Below, piece after piece: positions 7,351-15,182 of a stretch of 64,000 nt of DNA (positions are counted from its first letter, which is position 1; the number at the start of each line of letters is the position of its first letter). The notes beneath the pieces were generated by a model. It saw only the letters and a program-made list of their open reading frames with translations. It was not told the origin of the DNA and made no database searches. Both the position numbers and the translations under genes were made by a program. Source of the stretch: Winogradskyella sp. (lineage in GTDB: Bacteria > Bacteroidota > Bacteroidia > Flavobacteriales > Flavobacteriaceae); assembly GCF_028282165.1 (NCBI RefSeq), contig NZ_JANQIM010000010.1:54275-118274 (forward strand), given 5' to 3'.

Positions 7351-8367
7351 ATGGAGCAAACACGATTTCCCGACACGATTGACCATACCTTAAAAAGCCG
7401 AATGGGCGAGCAAGCCTACAAGCGTGCACTTGAACAACAACAAATCATTTCAGAAGAGCATTACGCCGTTATAAGAGGCTTGGCGGAATTTTCGGTGCGT
7501 CCGCCATTTAGAACACCAGTTCACAAATTGCCATCGGAGCATGGTATGAACACCTGGGAAGACATCTTTTTCCAGTCTGCCGATGGCGTGCCGTTAGAAG
7601 GTTGGTACATACCTGCCGTTATGGGCGAAAGCGATAAGTTAATCATCATCAATCATCCATTTCCATTCAGCCGCTCTGGTTTAGTAGGTCATTTTGGCGA
7701 ACCCTTTTCGGCTGTAGATGATTTAGAAGTTGATTTTGTGGCGCACATGTCGCATTTGTCAAAAGCAGGCTATAACATTATAGCTTACGATTTACGAAAT
7801 CATGGGAATAGCGGTACTGCCAACAACAATATCTGTGGTATTGGGCGCTACGAATGGAGAGATTGTGTAGGTGTAAAGCAATACGTGGATAACCATCCGA
7901 AATACAGCAAAATGAAAGTAGCACTTTACAGCCGTTGTACAGGTGGTAATGCACAAATTGAAGCTATTTACAGATGCCCTGAATTGTTTGAAAACGTGGT
8001 TTGCTTTTTTGGTCCGATGACCATTGAAATGGACGCCTGTATGCAAACCTTTGCCAACCTATCGGGTGTTGGGCAATATTTTGACCTAATGACCTATGAG
8101 CAGGTTAAGTTGGGTGGATTCACTAGTGAAGAAATGACACCGATTCCATTCAGTTCTGCAGTAAAAATGCCGTATTTTATATCACAAGTGAAGAATGATA
8201 GTTGGACGGATAATCCGGCTTCTGGCCAACGATTATTTGATGCCATTGGCTCAGAGGAGAAAGAACTGTTCTGGATTGAAGGCACTACACGAAGGTTTGA
8301 TGCCTATAATTACTTCGGAATATATCCTGAAAGAATGGTAGGTTTCTTCGATAGGTATATGAAATAA
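7351..8367 (+). CDS. Alpha/beta hydrolase fold protein with Cys nucleophile elbow
   Basis: 338 residues from the ATG at 7351 (an in-frame ATG at 7327 would add 8). The fold is shown by IIINHPFPFSRSG (strand 3 and oxyanion loop), AYDLRNHGNSG, and a nucleophile elbow YSRCTGG. The elbow has the pattern small-x-nucleophile-x-Gly with Cys196 as nucleophile, like dienelactone hydrolases and unlike Ser esterases. No catalytic His is obvious in the last 60 residues, where homologous enzymes carry it; the segment EGTTRRFDAYNYF is there instead. No signal peptide. The gene follows an AraC regulator that probably controls it. Substrate unknown. Confidence 0.85.
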   Translation: MEQTRFPDTIDHTLKSRMGEQAYKRALEQQQIISEEHYAVIRGLAEFSVRPPFRTPVHKLPSEHGMNTWEDIFFQSADGVPLEGWYIPAVMGESDKLIIINHPFPFSRSGLVGHFGEPFSAVDDLEVDFVAHMSHLSKAGYNIIAYDLRNHGNSGTANNNICGIGRYEWRDCVGVKQYVDNHPKYSKMKVALYSRCTGGNAQIEAIYRCPELFENVVCFFGPMTIEMDACMQTFANLSGVGQYFDLMTYEQVKLGGFTSEEMTPIPFSSAVKMPYFISQVKNDSWTDNPASGQRLFDAIGSEEKELFWIEGTTRRFDAYNYFGIYPERMVGFFDRYMK

Positions 8368-8390
8368 AACAAATACCAAAAATGCGAATG

Positions 8391-8448
8391 TATAGAAGAC
8401 TTGAAAGTCTTTAATAAATACGAATTTGTAGATTCGTTTTTTAAATAG
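8391..8448 (+). pseudogene. Displaced ftsY 3'-end remnant
   Basis: These bases read C-E-C-I-E-D-L-K-V-F-N-K-Y-E-F-V-D-S-F-F-K-stop in frame, matching the FtsY C-terminus (G-E-G-I-E-D-L-Q-V-F and so on). From 8405 the match is exact for 42 bases; before that the differences in the I-E-D-L codons are all at synonymous third positions, so this is a diverged homologous allele and not a recent copy. No start or upstream ftsY sequence is present. It is best explained as the original ftsY end pushed downstream by an insertion that brought its own 3' end. Confidence 0.75.
8405..8446 (+). repeat. Direct repeat, right copy (possible att site)
   Basis: 42 bases identical to 6080-6121 at the end of ftsY. 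Distance between copies is 2325 bases. Confidence 0.9.
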
Positions 8449-8488
8449 AAATTGATCGCATTTCGTATTTTTATAAAAAATACCAACC

Positions 8489-10162
8489 ATGCGCTACTAT
8501 TTATTCCTTTTTACCTTTTTGCTTGTTTTTTCTTGTAAAGATTCTGAATCTAGAGAAGCACGAGAACCGATATCAGAATCAGAAACTATTGAAACTACGA
8601 AGCCTAAAGACAATTTAAGTGCTATTTCAACCAAGGATTTTAGGGAGTTTAAAGTGCTGGACTCAAAAAATTTGACTAAGGCAGACATTTGGGCCGAGAT
8701 CAATCCGCAAATGACAGCCTTTACGGAAGGCGATTACAAACGCTTAAAGCCACTTATTCTCGAACAAGATATTCCTACACTTCAAAAACATATTTCGGAG
8801 GGTAATTTTGGTTATGAAGAATTGACCAAATTTTACTTATATCGAATCCGTAAGTTTGATCGCGAAAACGAATTATCTCTAAATTCAGTGATTTCAATCA
8901 ATCCGAATGTGATTAATGAAGCAAAAACACTTGATCAGGCAGACAAGTTAGATGTGGAATTTACACATCCAATTTTAGGGATGCCAATTCTCCTAAAAGA
9001 TAATATTAATGCTTCTGGTATGGCTACAACTGCAGGTGCGGTGGCTTTAAAAAGCAATGTTACAGACGATGCATTTATAGTAAAACAACTCAAATCCAAA
9101 GGCGCTTTAATCCTAGGTAAAGCTAATCTCAGTGAGTGGGCCTATTTCTTTTGTGGCGAGTGTCCAAGTGGCTATTCGGCTATTGGGGGACAAACCCTTA
9201 ACCCTTATGGAAGGCGTATCATTGATACAGGCGGATCGAGCTCGGGAAGTGGCGTAGCAGCTTCGGCCAACTTTGCCGCAGCAACTATAGGTAGTGAAAC
9301 CTCAGGGTCAATACTATCACCAGCAAGTCAGAATTCGGTGGTAGGCCTAAAACCTACTATTGGGTTGGTCAGTCGAACTGGTATTGTACCGATTTCTTCA
9401 ACTTTAGATACTGCTGGTCCAATCACAAGAACAGTAATAGATAATGCCATTGTTTTAGATGCTATATTTGGAGAGGATCAGGCAGATTCTAAAGCGTTTA
9501 TGATCATGTGGGAATCTGGCTTTTACACTAAGGATTTAAAGAATTCAAGCTTGCAAGGTAAACGATTCGGTGCACCAAAGCGATTGTTGGAAGACACCTT
9601 ATTTACTAAAGCCATTACAGTATTAAAACAACAAGGTGCAGAGATTGTGGAGATTGACGAAGAGCAACTCGGCTTGCCAAATTTTCTGAATTTACTCAAT
9701 CTTGACATGAAAAATGATTTGCCAGCTTACATGGAAAATTACGCAAACAAATCCATTACTTTAAGAACAGTTGCCGATATGATGGCTTTTAATTTGGAGG
9801 ATTCTTTAAAAACCATGCCTTATGGACAAAAGTTATTTCAGGGCATTGTAGATGATAAAGGGGATGCTGTCTTTTTAGAACGTATAAAGGATACCCTAAG
9901 CAGAAATGGGAAAAAGTATTTTGATACACCATTTGAGGCGCATCATTTAGATGGCTTCTTGTCAATTAATAATCAACATGCTGGTTTTGCCGCAGTAGCC
10001 GAGTATCCTGCACTAACAGTTCCTATGGGCTATACCGATAAAGGTGTTCCTAAAGGGTTGACCTTTATTGCAAAGCGACTTCAAGAAAAGCAATTATTAG
10101 AGTGGGCTTATGTCTATGAACAAGCTTCAAGAGCGAGAGTAGCCCCAAAAGATTATAATTAA
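8489..10162 (+). CDS. Amidase signature family lipoprotein
   Basis: 557 residues. A lipoprotein signal peptide ends in FLLVFSC (Cys16), so the enzyme is probably anchored in the periplasm. The Ser-cisSer-Lys triad is present: Lys170 in PILLKDN, the GGSSSGSG loop at 248-255, and Ser274 in SETSGSILSP. Such amidases hydrolyse amide bonds of peptides or small amides; related Bacteroidota proteins are annotated only generally. The gene lies alone between the ftsY remnant and rimO. The acidic linker after the lipid anchor (residues 17-45) resembles a lipoprotein export spacer. Confidence 0.92.
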   Translation: MRYYLFLFTFLLVFSCKDSESREAREPISESETIETTKPKDNLSAISTKDFREFKVLDSKNLTKADIWAEINPQMTAFTEGDYKRLKPLILEQDIPTLQKHISEGNFGYEELTKFYLYRIRKFDRENELSLNSVISINPNVINEAKTLDQADKLDVEFTHPILGMPILLKDNINASGMATTAGAVALKSNVTDDAFIVKQLKSKGALILGKANLSEWAYFFCGECPSGYSAIGGQTLNPYGRRIIDTGGSSSGSGVAASANFAAATIGSETSGSILSPASQNSVVGLKPTIGLVSRTGIVPISSTLDTAGPITRTVIDNAIVLDAIFGEDQADSKAFMIMWESGFYTKDLKNSSLQGKRFGAPKRLLEDTLFTKAITVLKQQGAEIVEIDEEQLGLPNFLNLLNLDMKNDLPAYMENYANKSITLRTVADMMAFNLEDSLKTMPYGQKLFQGIVDDKGDAVFLERIKDTLSRNGKKYFDTPFEAHHLDGFLSINNQHAGFAAVAEYPALTVPMGYTDKGVPKGLTFIAKRLQEKQLLEWAYVYEQASRARVAPKDYN

Positions 10163-10182
10163 CAAATTCCAAATTCCAAATT

Positions 10183-10223
10183 CGTAAATCGTAAATCGTA
10201 AATCGTAAATCGTAAATCGTAAT
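10183..10223 (+). repeat. Heptamer tandem repeat upstream of rimO
   Basis: Five exact copies of CGTAAAT (10183-10217) and a partial sixth (to 10223). The array ends 9 bases before the -7 box of rimO, so it occupies the -33 region. The flanking AAATTCC words are also repeated. Confidence 0.9.
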
Positions 10224-10231
10224 TTGTTATG

Positions 10232-10239
10232 TATCTTTG
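10232..10239 (+). promoter_or_regulatory. -7 box of rimO
   Basis: TATCTTTG, 19 bases before the chosen rimO start. The -33 position falls in the heptamer array. Confidence 0.55.
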
Positions 10240-10258
10240 CAAACCGATTTATAAAGAC

Positions 10259-11560
10259 ATGCGTACAAAAACACTCAAGAAGAATAGAATTAATGTTGTG
10301 ACACTCGGTTGCAGCAAAAATGTTTACGATAGTGAAGTGTTGATGGGTCAATTGAAGGCGAGCGGAAAAGATGTGGTCCATGAGGAAGAGGGTAATGTTG
10401 TAGTCATTAATACTTGCGGTTTTATAAATAATGCCAAAGAAGAAAGTGTCAATACCATTTTGCATTATATGCAGAAAAAAGAGGAAGGCGAAGTTGATAA
10501 GGTATTTGTAACAGGGTGTTTAAGTGAGCGCTATAAGCCCGATTTAGAAAAAGAGATCCCTAACGTTGACAAATATTTTGGCACTACAGAATTACCAAGT
10601 TTGTTAAAGGCATTGGGTGCAGATTATAAGCACGAGCTTATAGGAGAGCGCTTAACAACTACGCCAAAGAACTATGCCTATTTGAAGATCGCTGAAGGTT
10701 GCGACAGACCTTGTAGTTTTTGTGCTATCCCATTGATGCGTGGTAAGCATAAAAGTACGCCTATTGAAGATATAGTAACAGAAGCAGAAAAGCTAGCCGC
10801 CAATGGCGTAAAGGAGCTTATTCTCATAGCTCAGGATTTAACATATTACGGGTTAGACCTATACAAGAAAAGAAATCTAGCCGAATTGCTTGAGCATTTG
10901 GTGAAGGTTGAAGGTATTGAATGGATTCGTCTACATTATGCATTCCCAACAGGCTTTCCTATGGATGTTTTGGACATTATGAAGCGCGAACCTAAAATTT
11001 GCAATTATTTAGATATTCCACTGCAACACATATCCGATGCCATTCTTAAGAGTATGCGCCGAGGGACTACTAAAGAAAAGACCACAAAGTTGCTCAAAGC
11101 ATTTAGGACTAAAGTACCTGAAATGACCATAAGAACGACACTCATCGTTGGTTATCCAGGCGAAACAGAAGCCGATTTTGAAATACTCAAGGAATGGGTC
11201 AAACACATGCGTTTTGAGCGCTTGGGATGCTTTACGTATTCTCATGAAGAAAATACCCACGCTTACAATTTAGAGGATGATGTTCCGGAAGAAGTGAAGT
11301 TACAACGTGCCAATGAAATTATGGAAATACAATCACAGATTTCTTGGGAACTCAACCAAGCTAAGATAGGACAAGAATTCAAAGTAGTTATAGATCGAAA
11401 GGAAGGGAATTACTTTATAGGACGTACAGAATTTGACTCACCAGATGTGGATAATGAAGTCCTAATAAATGCTACACAAACCTATTTAAAAACAGGAGAG
11501 TTTACCAAAGTTAAAATTATTGAGGCTGAAGACTTCGATCTATACGGAGAAGTTGTTTAA
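10259..11560 (+). CDS. rimO: Ribosomal protein S12 methylthiotransferase RimO
   Basis: 433 residues. Radical SAM enzyme that adds a methylthio group to the conserved Asp of ribosomal protein S12. The N-terminal UPF0004 domain begins INVVTLGCSKNVYDSEVLMG with its cluster cysteines, the radical SAM motif is CDRPCSFC, and a TRAM domain closes the protein. The ATG at 10259 is chosen because the promoter box at 10232-10239 places the transcript start after the upstream in-frame ATG at 10229. The 3' end overlaps the convergent CrtA-like gene by 4 bases. Confidence 0.95.
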   Translation: MRTKTLKKNRINVVTLGCSKNVYDSEVLMGQLKASGKDVVHEEEGNVVVINTCGFINNAKEESVNTILHYMQKKEEGEVDKVFVTGCLSERYKPDLEKEIPNVDKYFGTTELPSLLKALGADYKHELIGERLTTTPKNYAYLKIAEGCDRPCSFCAIPLMRGKHKSTPIEDIVTEAEKLAANGVKELILIAQDLTYYGLDLYKKRNLAELLEHLVKVEGIEWIRLHYAFPTGFPMDVLDIMKREPKICNYLDIPLQHISDAILKSMRRGTTKEKTTKLLKAFRTKVPEMTIRTTLIVGYPGETEADFEILKEWVKHMRFERLGCFTYSHEENTHAYNLEDDVPEEVKLQRANEIMEIQSQISWELNQAKIGQEFKVVIDRKEGNYFIGRTEFDSPDVDNEVLINATQTYLKTGEFTKVKIIEAEDFDLYGEVV

Positions 11561-12243
11561 AGCTTAAAATCAATAAGATTTCCTTGCAATTCGAATGGAT
11601 GAAAGCGTGAGAACAATTCTTCAGAATACCAACCTAATTCTCTGGTTTTCTTAATCATTTCTGTATGTTTTTTGTTTTGGTAGGCGTATTGCATCATAGC
11701 GTCACCAGTTTTCCAAAGTGAAAATGTGGCCTGCATTAAGAGTGGCCATTCTCCAATACCTTTCGAAAAGATTAATCCAGCATAACCATCCATAGATTTA
11801 GAAACCGAGGGAACGTATTTCCAGAATCTATAAGCTAACTTTGGCTTTATGGTGGCTCTTGTTATTACTGCTAGGGGCTTGGATTTATCATAAACCTTAG
11901 TCGCTACAAATGGTTCTTGTTTGCTCCATTGACCGTGTGCTTTTATGGTATGCATTAACACATGGGTGTGTTTCATACATTCTTCGATATATAAACCCAT
12001 AATATCTGAGGCTAAGAAATCTTTAGCTTCAGTTTCGGAATCGAAGACCGTAAGCAATCCATAAGTCGAAAAATCTGGCCAAATTGAAAATCCATTCCCA
12101 CTACCACTTCCTAAAGCTTTCCAAAATGTTAAACCTGGTATTATTTCATTGATAAGTGGTGGCCTGCCCATACGAGCTAAGGCGCTCCATTTTCTGCGCT
12201 TACCTTGGTATTTAAAGAAAGAAACAACTACTGTTTGAGGCAT
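11557..12243 (-). CDS. Spheroidene monooxygenase (CrtA)-like protein
   Basis: 228 residues, close to the usual CrtA length. Typical segments are MGRPPLINEIPGL-like text near residue 25, GSGSGNGFSIWPDFSTYGLL, TRATIKPKLAYRFWKYVP, GIGEWPLLMQATFSLW and the closing GWYSEELFSRFHPF. CrtA is a heme-dependent monooxygenase that makes 2-keto carotenoids in phototrophs. In flavobacteria it could act on myxol, zeaxanthin or saproxanthin type pigments, but no other carotenoid gene is in the window, so the substrate is open. The gene stands alone, ending tail to tail with rimO. Confidence 0.8.
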   Translation of the reverse strand: MPQTVVVSFFKYQGKRRKWSALARMGRPPLINEIIPGLTFWKALGSGSGNGFSIWPDFSTYGLLTVFDSETEAKDFLASDIMGLYIEECMKHTHVLMHTIKAHGQWSKQEPFVATKVYDKSKPLAVITRATIKPKLAYRFWKYVPSVSKSMDGYAGLIFSKGIGEWPLLMQATFSLWKTGDAMMQYAYQNKKHTEMIKKTRELGWYSEELFSRFHPFELQGNLIDFKL

Positions 12244-12275
12244 TTAGCTAATGGAATTCAAGGTATAAAGAAAAC

Positions 12276-15098
12276 TTAATTCAACAATACTGGTTTCCCA
12301 AGTCCTAGACCTTCAAGTTTCTCTAATTGTGTTTCTGCATCTCCAACGATGAGATAAATCATTTGGTCAGGTTTGATATAGTTTTCAATTAAAGTTTTAA
12401 TGTCATTAAGGGTCATATTATTAACAATGGTTTCACGTTGTTTAGCATAGTTATCTGTCAAACCGTAATTACTGATATTGCTTAGCATATTGAGTTTTGC
12501 ACCAAGTGTTTCAAATGCGCGAGCGGTGCTTTTTATGGTAAAACCTTTTGTGACTTCTAAATCGTTTTCATCATAATTTTTGCCATAGTCTTCCAAGATT
12601 TTTTTTACTAGGCTCGTCGCTTCATAGGTAACATTGGTACGTATGCCACTGCTTATTGTAAAGGTGCCTTCATAGGCCGTACCATTGAATCTTGATCTAA
12701 TGCCATAAGTATAACCTTTGCCTTCACGTAATTCTTGTGTAAGTTGCGAAGCAAAACCTCCACCTCCCAAGCGGTAGTTCATAACTGTTGCTGGGTAATA
12801 GTCCTTATCTGTAGCCTTAGGTGCTGGATATCCAAAACGGATAACAGATTGTTTAGCACCAGGAACATCATAAAAATATAAAGTAGATTTTTCAGGATAC
12901 TTTGGAATAGGTAATTCAGGAATTGCCAATTCTTTTATTTTCCACTCATTGTTGATTTTTTCTAATGCCTTAACCACTTGGGCTTCAGATATAGCACCTA
13001 CAATATGCATATGAGTTAAGGTAGGTGATAGATTAGTAGTGTAATATTTTTTCAAATCTATCAAGTCAATGCTGTTTACAGATTCCTCACTTCCATTGTT
13101 GTTAAAGGCCAAGATGTTATTATCGCTGTATAATAATTTGGCAAACTCATTTTCTGCAATGCGATTTGGATTGGCTTTGCTGCGTCGTATACCACTAATA
13201 GTGCTTTGCTTTATAAGTTCGAATTCTTTTTCATCCCAACGAGGTTCTAACAAGATTTCTGTCACTAGTTTCATCGTAGTGTCAAAGTGTTTAGAAAGTG
13301 TAGTTCCTGATATGGTAATATTGTCATTGGTTGCATAAGCGTAAATACTTGCTCCGATACTTTCAATAGCATTCTCAAGTTCTTCAGGTGTCTTATTTTT
13401 AGTGCCTCTAGTTATGAGTTCTGCTAAAAGATTAGAAACACCAATCTTATTCTTATTTTCAAACAATAGCCCGCCGTCAATTTGTATTTCAAATTGTACT
13501 AGAGGGACTTCATCATTTTCAATACCTAAAAGTGCAATACCCGACTCCAATTCTTTTTTCCAAACTTTTGGAATATTTAACTCTGGGCTTTCCCCGTATG
13601 GGGGTTCTATACTTCTGTCAAACCTGCTTGGCGTTCTTTCGTAAGTCGCAACAATGCTAGCATCGAAAGTCTCTTCAGCACCATCAATAATTTTTTCTTC
13701 GACAACACTTGCTAACTGAGAATTGTCTAATATCAAGTTCTTTTGACCTTTAGGAACAAAACTTGTGGCAATATGATTCTTATCCTTAATGTAGGTATTG
13801 TAAACGCGCATCACGTCTTCTGGTGTCACCGCTAAAATGTTTTTTACATCTTGATTAATAAAACCAGGATCACCAGCAAAAATTTCGTATTGTGCTAATT
13901 GAAAGCCTTTGCCTAAGACGCTAGACAGACCTTGATAAAAATCGGTTTCCTGTCCTGCTTTGATTCGATTGAGGTCTTTTTCGGAAATACCATTCAACTC
14001 AAAATCCTTCAGTCCATCTTTTATTGCAGAGGCAACCGTATTTAAGTCCGTTTGATTAAATGCCGTAACACTTAATGCCAACTGACCAGTAACTTCAGAA
14101 GACCATTGATACATGCTTACGTTACTGGTAAGTTGTTGGTCTTCAATAAGAATCTTATATAATGGTGCCTTTTTTCCTTGCGTTAAGTATTGGGATAATA
14201 CGCGCAATGGATAAGAATCTGGATGATATTGATATACCGTAGGCCATGTCATTGTTAACCTTGGTGCTCGTGCAAAGTTATCCTCATAAAATAAACGCTT
14301 AGAGGATTTTAAGGTCACAGGTTGTTTTTCCATTTTTGGAATGTCTTCGCCTCTTGGGATTTCATCAAAATACTTTTTAACCCAAGTTTTGGTTTGCTCA
14401 ACATCAATATCTCCGGCTATAGTTAAAGTCACATTATTTGGAACATACCAACGTCTAAAAAACTCTTTAACATCATCTAACGTGGCATTTTGTACATCTT
14501 CCAGAGAACCGATGACTTCCCAACTATAAGGATGGCCTTCGGGGTATAAATTGGTGTTAATCACATATGAATTATGACCATAAGGTTGATTGTCTATAAC
14601 TTGTCGTTTTTCGTTTTTAACTACTTGTTTTTCTTTCGCCAAAACAGGTTCAGTAACCGTATTGATGAAGAAACCAAGTTTATCTGCTTCTGCCCAAATC
14701 ATTTTTTCCAATGCGTCTTTTGGTACGGTTTGAAAATAATTAGTTCGGTCTCGACTTGTCGAGCCATTGGCGCCAGAACCACCAATACGCGCACTCATTT
14801 GGTCTAAACCGCCTTTACCAAGATTCTCGGATTCTAGGAATAAGAGATGCTCAAACAAATGGGCAAATCCTGTCCGACCTTCTTTTTCCCTAGCAGAACC
14901 GACGTGCGCTGTTAATGCTACGGCCACCACAGGATCAGATTTATCAATGTGAAGAATTACCTGTAGGCCATTATCTAAAGTAAATTTTTCAAACTCTACT
15001 TTAAACTCTGTTGCCTCTTCTTTACTTTCTTTCTGCTGGCAAGCAGAGATTATAAAAAGAATTGAAAAACTTAAAATTAAAAGTCTAAAATATTTCAT
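12276..15098 (-). CDS. M16 family zinc metalloprotease lipoprotein (fused two-repeat)
   Basis: 940 residues. A lipoprotein signal peptide ends FIISAC (Cys20). The first M16 repeat has the inverted zinc motif HLFEH (His80, Glu83, His84); the second repeat (about residues 520-940) lacks it and would be the structural partner, the usual arrangement for pitrilysin-like proteins with both halves in one chain. It should degrade peptides in the periplasm or at the surface. It is 84 bases downstream of the M14 peptidase gene on the same strand, with a hairpin repeat between them, so co-transcription is possible but not certain. Confidence 0.94.
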   Translation of the reverse strand: MKYFRLLILSFSILFIISACQQKESKEEATEFKVEFEKFTLDNGLQVILHIDKSDPVVAVALTAHVGSAREKEGRTGFAHLFEHLLFLESENLGKGGLDQMSARIGGSGANGSTSRDRTNYFQTVPKDALEKMIWAEADKLGFFINTVTEPVLAKEKQVVKNEKRQVIDNQPYGHNSYVINTNLYPEGHPYSWEVIGSLEDVQNATLDDVKEFFRRWYVPNNVTLTIAGDIDVEQTKTWVKKYFDEIPRGEDIPKMEKQPVTLKSSKRLFYEDNFARAPRLTMTWPTVYQYHPDSYPLRVLSQYLTQGKKAPLYKILIEDQQLTSNVSMYQWSSEVTGQLALSVTAFNQTDLNTVASAIKDGLKDFELNGISEKDLNRIKAGQETDFYQGLSSVLGKGFQLAQYEIFAGDPGFINQDVKNILAVTPEDVMRVYNTYIKDKNHIATSFVPKGQKNLILDNSQLASVVEEKIIDGAEETFDASIVATYERTPSRFDRSIEPPYGESPELNIPKVWKKELESGIALLGIENDEVPLVQFEIQIDGGLLFENKNKIGVSNLLAELITRGTKNKTPEELENAIESIGASIYAYATNDNITISGTTLSKHFDTTMKLVTEILLEPRWDEKEFELIKQSTISGIRRSKANPNRIAENEFAKLLYSDNNILAFNNNGSEESVNSIDLIDLKKYYTTNLSPTLTHMHIVGAISEAQVVKALEKINNEWKIKELAIPELPIPKYPEKSTLYFYDVPGAKQSVIRFGYPAPKATDKDYYPATVMNYRLGGGGFASQLTQELREGKGYTYGIRSRFNGTAYEGTFTISSGIRTNVTYEATSLVKKILEDYGKNYDENDLEVTKGFTIKSTARAFETLGAKLNMLSNISNYGLTDNYAKQRETIVNNMTLNDIKTLIENYIKPDQMIYLIVGDAETQLEKLEGLGLGKPVLLN

Positions 15099-15140
15099 GA
15101 TTTATTTTTGATAGATGATTGTTTGATGTTTTATAGTCGT

Positions 15141-15181
15141 CAGTTCAAGTATCTTGACGTTTCCGTAAGGATCTATCGAGG
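15141..15181. repeat. Dispersed hairpin repeat (TCAAG...TATCGAG type)
   Basis: Sits between the M14 and M16 genes. The core CTTGACG (about 15152-15158) can pair with CGTAAG beyond a TTTC loop, and the unit ends in ATCTATCGAG. It belongs to the same family as copies at about 34049, 35331, 52679, 52742, 55557 and 56393. Confidence 0.6.
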
Positions 15182-15182
15182 A

